Below, one piece after another: positions 18,044 through 26,339 of a DNA stretch of 64,000 bases. Position numbers and translations under genes: made by a program. Positions within the stretch are counted from its first letter, which is position 1; every line of letters begins with the position of its first letter. Under the pieces are notes generated by a model. That model was given only the letters and a program-made list of their open reading frames with translations, searched no databases and was not told the origin of the DNA. Source of the stretch: Candidatus Gastranaerophilales bacterium (lineage in GTDB: Bacteria > Cyanobacteriota > Vampirovibrionia > Gastranaerophilales > Gastranaerophilaceae); NCBI GenBank assembly GCA_947625305.1, contig CANQNW010000006.1:1-64000 (forward strand), read 5' to 3'.

Positions 18044-20254
18044 ATGCAGATTGTTGAGGTAAAAAACGATACAGCTAAAATAATTTATAATCCTGCAGAA
18101 AATTACTTGCTCCCTTATGATTTTATTTTGATTGAAGATAACAATTATAAATTAATTTCTCAGGTAATTAATATTGAAACGGATAATAATTCCGAAAATA
18201 ATTCTGCTGTTTTAAAACTCGCACTGTTCTTAGATGAAAATGATAATCTTTCTTATTATAACGGTTTTATACCTTCTAAAAATTCAAAACTGGTATTTAT
18301 TAATTCTTCGGAAATAATTTCATTATTGAAAGAAGAAAGTGAAAATATTAACTTCGGCTGTTTGGTAAATCATCCAAATTGTACTATGGAGACAGGCATT
18401 TCTATATTGGATAAAAAACTGTATATTCAATCCGACAGAAATGAAAAGACAAAGTACATAATTAACAAAATTGCAAATGAGTTAAATAAACTGAATAAAA
18501 AATTAGTTATTTTGGATTTTAATAAACGATATTGTAATATAGGCGGAACTATAATTAAAATAGCGGATAATTTTAAACTTCCTTTAAATATTGATGCATT
18601 TAATACAATATTAAAATATGATATTCAAGATTGCCCTATTGAAGATAAAGCATTAATCCAGAGTATTATTCTTGAACTTAGAGAATATTTAAAAACATTG
18701 GAGGATAAATTTATACCGTTTAATGTGTTTAAACAGGTAGTAGATAATGAATTTCTGGCAAATCCCGTTTCAGGTTTGATGCTTTTAAGAAATAAGTTGT
18801 GGTATTATGCACAGGAAGCAATTTTTGCTGACTTAAAAAAGCAATTTGAAATTATAAACGAAAAAATAAAAGAACAAAATTTAATTATTATTGATGTATC
18901 GGATTTATCTGAATTCTGGAATGAATTTATTTTAAAAACCGTAACTGAATTAATAAATAACAAATGTTATATGTTCTTTTCAATTGATGATGTAAATACG
19001 GATAGAAAACATATAGAAAAAATTTATAATTCCGAAAATGTAACACCCATTATTTCTTCATCATATAACAGCCGTTATAATGACATATTAAAGTCATTGT
19101 GTTCTAACAGCATATTATGTAAACCGTCCGTATATAATGCGGAACAAGAAACATATTCTTTCTTATTAAACAGGATTAATAATGATGAAATGGTTTTATA
19201 TGGAGAATCAACATTATACATTCCGTTAATAATTGACACTAAAAAAACTTCGGAGATTCGTGAAATTCATCACAACAGTCAGGAAATTAAACAAGAATAT
19301 GAAAATATCGAACAAACTGTACAAAGCGAAAATAACATTGTTGAAATAATTGATGAAATCCCCGTTATAGATGTTGAAGAAACAAAAACTCAAGAGGAAA
19401 AAGATGAATTCCCTGACATATATGTTGAAGAACCTGAAACTCAAGTTTCAGAAGATGATATTTTAGACAGTGATTTGGACTTTTTAGATGAAATTGACCG
19501 GACGGAAAAACCTGAAATAATATCTTCCGAGGATAGTAACGGTGATGAAGTTATAGAAGGTACTGAAATTCTTTCTGAAGAGGCAGATGAAATTGACGAT
19601 ATTCAGATACCTGAAGATAATCAATCGGAGCAAGCGGTAGTTGAAACGGAACAAACTGTTGAAGAAGAATTCCTCGGAGATGAAGAACAACTTCTCGGTG
19701 AAGAAGAACAAATTCTTAAAGAGGAAGAACAAACTGATGATGAAATTGTAAATCTTGATGATTTTATAGAGGATATTGTTATTAATTCAGAAAACAAAGA
19801 TAAATCAGAAGAAGATGCTTTATTAAAAGAAGAACCTGATACACTTGAAGAAACCGAAATTAATAATGAAATTGAAGAAAAACAAAATGCTAATGTTGAA
19901 AATGTCGAAACCGGTGCATATGAAATAAATGCTGAGGAAGAAAAAGAACAAAATATAGAAACAGCCCATAATAATGAAATAAAGGCAGAAACTATTTCGC
20001 AATCAGGTGAAAAAACGGATATAAGAAATAATTCAGAACTTCCGATTTATGAAACAGATTTACCTGAAAGTCTTTCGGTAGACAGTTTACCGTTTAAAGT
20101 CGGAGATAAAGTATATCATCCTAAGCACGGAAACGGAATAGTTGAGGGATTTGCGAATTACAGTAATAAAATATTGTTCTGTCAAATAGAATTTGAAAAT
20201 GTCGGAAGAAGAATACTTGATCCCAGAATTGCAGGAATAGAAAAAGTTTCATAA
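18044..20254 (+). CDS. Degenerate HerA-like P-loop protein with acidic linker and CarD/TRCF-type C-terminal domain
   Basis: A 736-aa protein in three parts. Residues 1-400 follow the HerA/VirB4-like layout. A HAS-barrel start (MQIVEVKNDTAKIIYNP, ISQVINIE) leads to INFGCLVNHPN. The position of the Walker A loop reads IQSDRNEKTK instead of G-x-x-G-x-GK-S/T; LVILDFNKRY follows and a Walker B-like NLIIIDVSDL lies near 285. Residues about 400-675 are a low-complexity Glu/Asp-rich region. Residues 681-736 (FKVGDKVYHPKHGNGIVEG) are a Tudor-like CarD/TRCF domain that in other proteins binds RNA polymerase. A structural DNA- or polymerase-associated role is plausible; ATPase activity is doubtful. Fold assignment of the first part is by eye. 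Confidence 0.6.
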   Translation: MQIVEVKNDTAKIIYNPAENYLLPYDFILIEDNNYKLISQVINIETDNNSENNSAVLKLALFLDENDNLSYYNGFIPSKNSKLVFINSSEIISLLKEESENINFGCLVNHPNCTMETGISILDKKLYIQSDRNEKTKYIINKIANELNKLNKKLVILDFNKRYCNIGGTIIKIADNFKLPLNIDAFNTILKYDIQDCPIEDKALIQSIILELREYLKTLEDKFIPFNVFKQVVDNEFLANPVSGLMLLRNKLWYYAQEAIFADLKKQFEIINEKIKEQNLIIIDVSDLSEFWNEFILKTVTELINNKCYMFFSIDDVNTDRKHIEKIYNSENVTPIISSSYNSRYNDILKSLCSNSILCKPSVYNAEQETYSFLLNRINNDEMVLYGESTLYIPLIIDTKKTSEIREIHHNSQEIKQEYENIEQTVQSENNIVEIIDEIPVIDVEETKTQEEKDEFPDIYVEEPETQVSEDDILDSDLDFLDEIDRTEKPEIISSEDSNGDEVIEGTEILSEEADEIDDIQIPEDNQSEQAVVETEQTVEEEFLGDEEQLLGEEEQILKEEEQTDDEIVNLDDFIEDIVINSENKDKSEEDALLKEEPDTLEETEINNEIEEKQNANVENVETGAYEINAEEEKEQNIETAHNNEIKAETISQSGEKTDIRNNSELPIYETDLPESLSVDSLPFKVGDKVYHPKHGNGIVEGFANYSNKILFCQIEFENVGRRILDPRIAGIEKVS

Positions 20255-20260
20255 AGCCAT

Positions 20261-20293
20261 AAAAAAACTGCCCCTTTAAGGAGCAGCTTTTTG
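20261..20293. terminator. Bidirectional terminator between convergent genes
   Basis: An imperfect hairpin (CTGCCCC / GGAGCAG, one mismatch, loop TTTAA) flanked by A-run on the left and T-run on the right, lying between the ends of the convergent genes at 20254 and 20307. It can serve both strands. Confidence 0.75.
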
Positions 20294-20306
20294 TTATTTA
20301 TATTAA

Positions 20307-21368
20307 TTAGATAGATTTTAATTGTTCTAAAGCTTTCATAGCGGATTCTTTAACTCTTTCATCTTCATCAGCTTGAGCCAATTCAAAAATAGTTGTTAGA
20401 TATTCTTTATATTCAGGTTTAGCTATGTGAATTAATGAAGAAATACCTGCTACTCTGATTTTTGGATCAGGGTCTGATTTAATTGTATTAATAACTGTTT
20501 CAATACAAGGTAAATCTTGGAGTGGAAGAGTTTGTTTTAATTCTTTATTTAATCTTTCCTGCATGAATGAAATAGTATATAAAGCAAATTGCTTATTCAT
20601 TTGTGCTTTTTCCATTTCGCAAGGTGTTTCAGCAAGAGTTCTTTCTTGAGGAGTTAAATCTTCAGGAGCTTTATTTCTTAATTCTTTTACTTCATCAGAA
20701 GGACCTTGAAGGTTAGAGGTGTCTTTATTAATAATATCAACTAACGCATCAAATACTACAGAGTCTAAAAGTTCATTACCTTCTGTTCCTTCATTTTTTA
20801 CATATTGTGCAATTTCTTCAATAGTTGATTTTTGTTGATCTAAATCATTAGTTTTTAATCTGCCTGCAAATGCTTCAGGAGATATTGAAGAAGGTTGAGT
20901 AGTAACAGGAGTATCAATTACAGGAGCTGCTGCAGGAGCCTGAGGCATTTGCGGTGCTGCAGGAGCCGCTGAAGGAATTTGTGCTTGCGGCATTTGAGGT
21001 GCTGCAGGAACTGCTGCGGGAGCCTGTGGCATTTGTGGTACTACAGGAGTTTGCGGTATTTGAGGTGTTACAACTTGTGATGGAATATACATCGGTTGAA
21101 CCGGTGTATAAACTGGTTGTTGAACGGGTACATTTAAAGGAGTTCCCGGAATATATCCTTGGCCTTGAGGATTTAATATTTCTATATTTACACCGTTAAA
21201 CTGTGATTTTTGAGGTGTTTGTCCGTAATAACTTGCCTGCGGATAATTATAGAAATAACCTGCTTGTTGAGGGTATTGAATTTGATTATATGCACCTGCT
21301 TGCGGATATGCGGTTGGCTGCATTGGCATTTGTGCCGGAATATATTGCGTTTGTGGTGCTTGTATCAT
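20307..21368 (-). CDS. Proline-rich protein with C-terminal HEAT-like repeats
   Basis: A 353-aa protein. The first 160 residues are Pro/Gln/Tyr/Ala-rich with repeated short units such as APQMPQAP and PVYTPVQPMYIPSQ, and look disordered. The remaining part is helical and ends in HEAT/ARM-like units (KIRVAGISSLIHIA, ERVKESAMKALEQL) of the type found in PBS-lyase HEAT proteins. There is no signal peptide. Such architecture suggests a scaffold or adaptor; partner unknown. A good ribosome site (AAGGAG) precedes the ATG. It converges with the HerA-like gene and is divergent from the sigma factor gene, across a 230-nt AT-rich gap. Confidence 0.75.
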   Translation of the reverse strand: MIQAPQTQYIPAQMPMQPTAYPQAGAYNQIQYPQQAGYFYNYPQASYYGQTPQKSQFNGVNIEILNPQGQGYIPGTPLNVPVQQPVYTPVQPMYIPSQVVTPQIPQTPVVPQMPQAPAAVPAAPQMPQAQIPSAAPAAPQMPQAPAAAPVIDTPVTTQPSSISPEAFAGRLKTNDLDQQKSTIEEIAQYVKNEGTEGNELLDSVVFDALVDIINKDTSNLQGPSDEVKELRNKAPEDLTPQERTLAETPCEMEKAQMNKQFALYTISFMQERLNKELKQTLPLQDLPCIETVINTIKSDPDPKIRVAGISSLIHIAKPEYKEYLTTIFELAQADEDERVKESAMKALEQLKSI

Positions 21369-21565
21369 TGTTAACTCCTTATTGTTACTATCTAATTACT
21401 AACATAACATTAGTTTCCACATTCATGAAGGTTCGTGATATAAAAAAATTGCTAGTCTTATTTTTATATAAACAAACAAAAAAATAAATATTTCCCCTAA
21501 ATTCAATATTTATAACAAAAAATACATATTTACAAAAGTTAATATTAATAAACTTTTTATTATCT

Positions 21566-21594
21566 TTTACAAATTTTTTTCTTTAATGTAAAAT
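21566..21594 (+). promoter_or_regulatory. Probable promoter of the sigma factor gene
   Basis: TTTACA (21566-21571), 17-nt spacer, TAAAAT (21589-21594). Transcription would start near 21601, which is downstream of a possible TTG start at 21599 and therefore favours the ATG at 21623. Confidence 0.55.
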
Positions 21595-21622
21595 TAAATT
21601 GTATAGTTTATTCGTTAGGGAT

Positions 21623-22246
21623 ATGAGTTCAGAAAAAAAGACAATAACAAGATTTAACATAAAAGATTATCAAGGATTAATTGATACTCTTGCAAAAGTC
21701 GAGTATAAAAAATTGTCATCCAAACATTTAATTGATTTTTCTGAATTGGTAAATATAGGAACACAGGTTGTTCATAAGCTTTGCGCTAATTCTGAACCTG
21801 ATAAATATAATAAATCATACATTTCAACCGCCATAAAGTGGGCAATAAGAAATGAAGTCAGAAGACGTTATAAATGGTATGTATTAAAAAATCAGCAAGA
21901 ATCAGCTTATGACGAAGAAAGTCAATCTAATATAAGGGAAGCCGTTTATAAAACAATACTTTCTGTTGATGAAATGGCAGAAGGTGAAAACCCTACTCAA
22001 ATAAGAGATTTCAAAAGAAATCCCGAAGAAAAAGTATTATTTTCAGAATTAAGTGAAAGTATAAAAGAGGCAATTAAAAACCTGCCTCCAAGAGAGAGGG
22101 AATTAATAGAATGTAAGTTCTTTAATGATAAAAAGTTAAGAGAAATATCTGATGAGTTTAACCTTTCACCTTCAAGAATTTCAAGAATAATTCAATCAGG
22201 ATTAAATAAGATAAGAAAAGAGCTGGTTAAACAAAATTTGGTTTAA
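21623..22246 (+). CDS. RNA polymerase sigma factor, sigma-70 family, small
   Basis: A 207-aa sigma factor. Region 2 is seen in DFSELVNIGTQVVHKL followed by the DNA-melting and -10 recognition part (YISTAIKWAIRNEVRRRYKW). An acidic linker follows, then region 4 (LPPRERELIECKFFNDKKL and a helix-turn-helix ISDEFNLSPSRISRIIQSGL). It has no region 1.1 and only a short spacer, as in alternative sigma factors. The frame opens at TTG 21599, but I take ATG 21623 because the promoter would place the transcript start near 21601; AGGG lies just upstream. No anti-sigma gene is adjacent. A strong terminator follows the stop directly. Confidence 0.88.
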   Translation: MSSEKKTITRFNIKDYQGLIDTLAKVEYKKLSSKHLIDFSELVNIGTQVVHKLCANSEPDKYNKSYISTAIKWAIRNEVRRRYKWYVLKNQQESAYDEESQSNIREAVYKTILSVDEMAEGENPTQIRDFKRNPEEKVLFSELSESIKEAIKNLPPRERELIECKFFNDKKLREISDEFNLSPSRISRIIQSGLNKIRKELVKQNLV

Positions 22247-22275
22247 AACAATGCATAGGCATTGTTTTATTTTTG
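22245..22275 (+). terminator. Rho-independent terminator after the sigma factor gene
   Basis: A perfect 10-bp stem (AAAACAATGC / GCATTGTTTT) with loop ATAG, followed by ATTTTT. It begins inside the stop codon of the sigma gene and lies about 30 nt before the DUF47 gene, so it separates the two units or sets read-through into the downstream operon. Confidence 0.85.
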
Positions 22276-22298
22276 AATAGTATAGGAGAAAAGTAAGT

Positions 22299-22943
22299 AT
22301 GTCTAAATTAATGAGCGGAATAATGTCATATATATTGCCCCCTTCAAATGATGTTTTTTATTCATTATTTGAGGAAGGAACGGCATGGTGCAAAAAGTCT
22401 GCCGAATTATTTCAGGAAATATTAAAATCCGGGATTACGGATGAGCATGTTGCTCTTGCACGGGAATATAAGCATGCCAGCAGTAAAAATATAAAAAAGA
22501 CACTTGAAGTTTTAGATACATCTTTTGTAACACCCATAGACAGGGAGGATATTCAAAATATCGCTACATTGCTGAATAAGATTACAAAAAAAATAACAAA
22601 GTCATGTATAAATATAAAAATATACAGACTTGAAGATATAACAGAGAATTTAAAAAATCAGGCTCAGACATTAATTGATGCAACGGAAGAGTTAGAGCAG
22701 ATTTTTGCTAATTTTAAGAAGCCCACAATATCCGATATGACGGCAAAGAACCTTAAGATGAAGGAAATTGAAACAAGAGGGGATGAAATCCTTATATCTG
22801 CAACTGAAGCATTATTTTCAGGCAAGTATGATGCATTGAATGTAATAAAATTAAGAGATATCCATAAGGATTTGGAAAATGCCTTAGATTCCTGCTACAG
22901 TGTATCGGATGCAGTTGTCAGTGTCGTGTTGAAAATGAGTTAA
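22299..22943 (+). CDS. DUF47/PhoU-like phosphate transport regulator
   Basis: A 214-aa helical protein of the DUF47 family (TIGR00153-like), which accompanies Pit transporters. The family pattern is visible in the N-terminal FEEGTAWCKKSAELF, the EHVALAREYKHASSKN stretch, the TPIDREDIQNIATLLNKI segment and the C-terminal VIKLRDIHKDLENALDSCYS with metal-binding acidic residues. It probably regulates or assists phosphate uptake by the Pit protein encoded 13 nt downstream. Ribosome site AGGAGA. First gene of a five-gene run to lpxB. Confidence 0.9.
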   Translation: MSKLMSGIMSYILPPSNDVFYSLFEEGTAWCKKSAELFQEILKSGITDEHVALAREYKHASSKNIKKTLEVLDTSFVTPIDREDIQNIATLLNKITKKITKSCINIKIYRLEDITENLKNQAQTLIDATEELEQIFANFKKPTISDMTAKNLKMKEIETRGDEILISATEALFSGKYDALNVIKLRDIHKDLENALDSCYSVSDAVVSVVLKMS

Positions 22944-22956
22944 CAGAGGATTTAAT

Positions 22957-23967
22957 ATGACATTAACAATAATTCTGTTAGTTTTAGTAATAGTAGTAGC
23001 ACTGGCATTTGATTATATAAACGGATTTCATGACTGCGCAAATTCAATAGCTTCTGTCGTATCAACGAAGGTATTATCCCCGAGACAAGCTGTCCTATTT
23101 GGTGCAACACTTGAGGCTACCGGTGCACTTTTAGGAGTAAATGTCGCAAAAACAATAGGTGCAGGAATTATAGCAAGTGATACAATTACACTGCAAGTAA
23201 TATTATGTGCTTTAATAACAGCGGTAATATGGAATTTAATTACTTGGTGGTTCGGGCTTCCGTCCAGTTCCTCGCATGCCTTAATTGGCGGTTTATTAGG
23301 TTCTGCATTTATTCATGCAGGTCTAAATACAATAAATTTTGCAATTTTAATAGAAAAAGTTATAATCCCTATGTTCGCATCGCCTGTAGTCGGCTTTACG
23401 GTAGGCTTTATGGTGATGTGCTCCTTTTTAAGATTATTTTACAAAATGAAACCTGATGTAATAAATAGAAGATTTAAAAGAATTCAGGTCTTTGCCTCGG
23501 GGTTAATGGCACTAAGCCACGGGTTAAATGATGCTCAAAAAACTATGGGTGTAATTACAATGGCGCTTGTAACGGGCGGAGTTTTGGTTATGCCTGAAGG
23601 TGAATTTAATATACCTATATATGTTAAATTGGTTTGTGCTTTAACAATGGCTTTTGGTACAATGACGGGCGGTTGGAAAATAATAAAAACAATGGGAAGT
23701 AAAATAATAAAATTAAAACCCATATCAGGTGCGGCTGCTGATTTTTCTGCGTCATCCATTGTACTTATTGCATCTGTTTTTGGTATTCCGTTAAGTACCA
23801 CTCATGTAGTCTCAACGGCAATAATGGGTGTAGGTACAGCCATTAACGGAAAAGGGGTAAGAACTAATATTATTAAAAATATTGTAACGGCATGGGTGCT
23901 AACAATTCCTTGCTGCGTTATAATGTCTTTATTAATATATTCTATATTAAAACATATACCTCACTAG
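22957..23967 (+). CDS. Pit-type inorganic phosphate transporter
   Basis: A 336-aa polytopic PiT-family permease. Both halves carry the family signature: FDYINGFHDCANSIASVVSTKVLSP near the N-terminus and ALSHGLNDAQKTMGVI in the second half. GLPSSSSHALIGGLLGS and GIPLSTTHVVSTAIMGVG provide the duplicated P-S-S/T-S/T-H motif. It imports phosphate (often as a metal-phosphate) with protons. It lies 13 nt behind its DUF47 partner and 13 nt before the TSCPD gene; ribosome site AGAGGA. Confidence 0.94.
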   Translation: MTLTIILLVLVIVVALAFDYINGFHDCANSIASVVSTKVLSPRQAVLFGATLEATGALLGVNVAKTIGAGIIASDTITLQVILCALITAVIWNLITWWFGLPSSSSHALIGGLLGSAFIHAGLNTINFAILIEKVIIPMFASPVVGFTVGFMVMCSFLRLFYKMKPDVINRRFKRIQVFASGLMALSHGLNDAQKTMGVITMALVTGGVLVMPEGEFNIPIYVKLVCALTMAFGTMTGGWKIIKTMGSKIIKLKPISGAAADFSASSIVLIASVFGIPLSTTHVVSTAIMGVGTAINGKGVRTNIIKNIVTAWVLTIPCCVIMSLLIYSILKHIPH

Positions 23968-23980
23968 AAAAGGACTAAAA

Positions 23981-24259
23981 ATGGCATTAAAATCAATACA
24001 ATACAGAACGGAAGGTACATGCTGCGGGTTAATAAATGTTGTTATTGACGGCAGTAAAATATATGATGTTGAATTTATCGGCGGATGTATGGGTAATCTT
24101 CAGGGGATAAAAAAACTCGTTATCGGTATGGAGATAGATGATGTTATAAATAAACTTCAGGGGATTAAATGCGGGTCTAAGCCTACAAGCTGTCCCGATC
24201 AGCTTTCAAAATGTCTTGTTGAATTAAAATCAAAAATGGCGCAGGAAATAACTAAATAA
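23981..24259 (+). CDS. TSCPD domain protein (TIGR03905 type)
   Basis: A 92-aa stand-alone TSCPD domain. The defining motif appears as TSCPDQL near residue 66, preceded by GGCMGNLQGI and CGSK, with four to five conserved cysteines (Cys10-11, the GGC, KCGSK, SCP). The same domain occurs at the C-terminus of some ribonucleotide reductases, where it is thought to bind metal or nucleic acid; the function of single-domain forms is not established. It is embedded between pit and lpxI with tight spacing. Confidence 0.88.
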   Translation: MALKSIQYRTEGTCCGLINVVIDGSKIYDVEFIGGCMGNLQGIKKLVIGMEIDDVINKLQGIKCGSKPTSCPDQLSKCLVELKSKMAQEITK

Positions 24260-24269
24260 AGGGAAAGAT

Positions 24270-25085
24270 GTGGCTATTGAATTAGAAAAAAAACAAGGTT
24301 TAATCGCAGGAAACGGTCAATTACCCGTTCATTTGGCAAAAAATGCCAAAGAAAACGGATTTGAAGTTATTGCCGTTTCTTTATCATCAGATAATAAAAA
24401 AGAATTAAAAAAATACTGTTCAAAGGTCTATGACTGCGCCCCGGGGGAAGTTTTAAAAATAAAAAATATACTTCTTGAGGAAAAGATTAAACAGTTAACT
24501 TTTATAGGTAAAGTTTCAAAAAGTGTTGTTGTTAAAAGACCAAGGTTTGATTCATTGGCTATAGAATTTTTAAAACGTGCTAAAAGGCTTAACGATGATG
24601 CTATAATGCTATTTCTTGTTGAAGAACTCGATAAAATAGGTGTTAGTGTTTTAGACCAAACAATATTTATTAAAAATTTAATGGTTCCTAGAGGAATTTT
24701 AGGTAAAATTCAACCCGACAGTGCAATGCTGGATGATGTTGAATACGGCTATAAAATTGCAAAGGAAATGGGACAATTGGATATAGGGCAATCTGTTGTA
24801 ATTAAAGACAGAATGATTATGGCTATTGAAGCTATTGAGGGTACGGATAAATGTATTAAAAGAGGCTGTAAACTCGGAAAAAAAGATGCAGTTATTGTAA
24901 AAGTAGCCAAACCTAATCAGGATAAAAGATTTGATATTCCCGCATTCGGGCTGAATACTCTTAAAACAATGAAAAAATATAAGGCAAAATTAATTGCCGT
25001 TGAAGCTAATGAAACAATTCTTGTTGACCATAAAAAAACAATTGAATTTGCGGATAAAAATAATATTATTGTAATGGCGGTATGA
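24270..25085 (+). CDS. lpxI: UDP-2,3-diacylglucosamine diphosphatase LpxI
   Basis: A 271-aa DUF1009/LpxI protein. It starts at GTG 24270 (an overlapping ATG at 24268 leads to a stop after five codons); GGGAAAG is the ribosome site. Motifs typical of LpxI are IAGNGQLPVHLAKNAKENGF, FIGKVSK, LNDDAIMLFLVEELDKIGV, DIGQSVVIKDRMIMAIEAIEGTD-like segment with E-G-T-D, and the C-terminal IAVEANETILVD and KKNNIIV-like end. It hydrolyses UDP-2,3-diacylglucosamine to lipid X, the step before LpxB, and its stop overlaps the lpxB start (ATGA). Confidence 0.93.
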   Translation: MAIELEKKQGLIAGNGQLPVHLAKNAKENGFEVIAVSLSSDNKKELKKYCSKVYDCAPGEVLKIKNILLEEKIKQLTFIGKVSKSVVVKRPRFDSLAIEFLKRAKRLNDDAIMLFLVEELDKIGVSVLDQTIFIKNLMVPRGILGKIQPDSAMLDDVEYGYKIAKEMGQLDIGQSVVIKDRMIMAIEAIEGTDKCIKRGCKLGKKDAVIVKVAKPNQDKRFDIPAFGLNTLKTMKKYKAKLIAVEANETILVDHKKTIEFADKNNIIVMAV

Positions 25086-26209
25086 AGAAATTATTTATTA
25101 TTACAGGTGAATTATCAGGCGACAGGCATGCTGCCGACGTTGTAAGGGAATTAAAAAAGATAAATCCCGATATTGAAATTGAGGCAGTCGGAGGACAAAA
25201 TCTTGCCCAAGCTGGGGCTAAGCTATATTGCGACCACTCTAAAATGTCTGCTGTCGGCTTTAATTTTAAAATTATTTATAATCATTTAATGCTCGGGAAA
25301 AAAATTGCCGAATATTTAAAAGACGAATTTAAGCCTGATATGGTTTTAATGGTTGATTACGGCGGATTTAACCTTAATTTATCAAAGGTGTTATCTAAAT
25401 ATAATATAAAAATATATTATTATATTCCTCCTCAAATATGGGCATCAAGAAAATGGCGATTAAATACAGTAAAAAAGTGTATTAGTAAGGTTTTAACAAT
25501 ATTCCCCTTTGAAAAAGAAATGTATGAAAAAATCGGTGTGGATGTAGAATTTGTAGGTCATCCCTTATTAGCGGAAATCCCTGAAAAAAAAGATAAAACA
25601 GAGTTTTATGAAGAAAATAATCTTGATAAAACAAAAAGGTTAATCTCAATATTTCCGGGCTCAAGGGTTTTTGAAATTAAAAATCTTTTAGAACTCTTTT
25701 TAAAATCCGCAAGAATTATTAAAGAAAAAAATCCTGATATTCAATACGCACTTGCTCAAGCCCCCAATATAAAAGACGAGTTAATTATGCCGATAATTGA
25801 AAAATATTCAGATTTAAATATTAAAGTTCTAAAAAATAAGAACTATGAACTTCTTGCGGTATCGGAGGCTTTAATCTTAGCCTCAGGCACGGTTGCTCTT
25901 GAAGCTGCAATATATAATACCCCTATGATAATAAGTTACAGAGGTCCTTGGTTTTTATATTTTATATACAGGCTTGTAAGATGTATTAAAAGAGTCTGCC
26001 TGCCAAATATTATTATGGATGAGGATATTGTCCCCGAAATATTACAAGGTGATGCAAAAGAAACTAAAATCGCCGAAGAAATTAATAAAATTTTAAATGA
26101 TGATGTTTATAAAAATAAAATGATAAATTCATTGAAAAATGTTAAGCAAAAATTATCAACTGAATGCGCTTCAAAAAAAACTGCTCAAATTATTGCAAAC
26201 AGTATATAA
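25082..26209 (+). CDS. lpxB: Lipid-A-disaccharide synthase LpxB
   Basis: A 375-aa GT19 glycosyltransferase that joins UDP-2,3-diacylglucosamine and lipid X to the lipid A disaccharide at the inner membrane. Family features: IITGELSGDRHAADVVREL at the N-terminus, VGGQNLAQAGAKL, MVDYGGFNLNLSKVL, YYIPPQIWASRKWRL, EFVGHPLL, ISIFPGSR and the C-terminal sugar-nucleotide site ILASGTVALEAAIYNTPMI, then LPNIIMDEDIVPEILQ. It overlaps lpxI by 4 nt. Together the pair shows that this organism builds an LPS-type outer membrane. Confidence 0.96.
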   Translation: MKKLFIITGELSGDRHAADVVRELKKINPDIEIEAVGGQNLAQAGAKLYCDHSKMSAVGFNFKIIYNHLMLGKKIAEYLKDEFKPDMVLMVDYGGFNLNLSKVLSKYNIKIYYYIPPQIWASRKWRLNTVKKCISKVLTIFPFEKEMYEKIGVDVEFVGHPLLAEIPEKKDKTEFYEENNLDKTKRLISIFPGSRVFEIKNLLELFLKSARIIKEKNPDIQYALAQAPNIKDELIMPIIEKYSDLNIKVLKNKNYELLAVSEALILASGTVALEAAIYNTPMIISYRGPWFLYFIYRLVRCIKRVCLPNIIMDEDIVPEILQGDAKETKIAEEINKILNDDVYKNKMINSLKNVKQKLSTECASKKTAQIIANSI

Positions 26210-26233
26210 AACTACATCAAAAATATGGTTTTT

Positions 26234-26262
26234 TTTACAAAAATTTTATAAAATGTTAAGAT
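26234..26262 (+). promoter_or_regulatory. Probable promoter of the GGDEF/HD-GYP gene
   Basis: TTTACA (26234-26239), 17-nt spacer, TAAGAT (26257-26262); same -35 sequence and spacing as the sigma factor promoter. It is about 78 nt upstream of the ATG at 26340. Confidence 0.5.
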
Positions 26263-26339
26263 AAAATTGTAAAACTTTATTACAAAAAAGCAAATTTTTA
26301 AATTTCAAGCTTTATAATTATCGTATTCAGGATTGGTTC

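Noticed and set aside
21599-21622. TTG start for the sigma factor, 8 codons upstream
   Set aside because: It would precede or coincide with the predicted transcript start and has no ribosome site; ATG 21623 is more likely.
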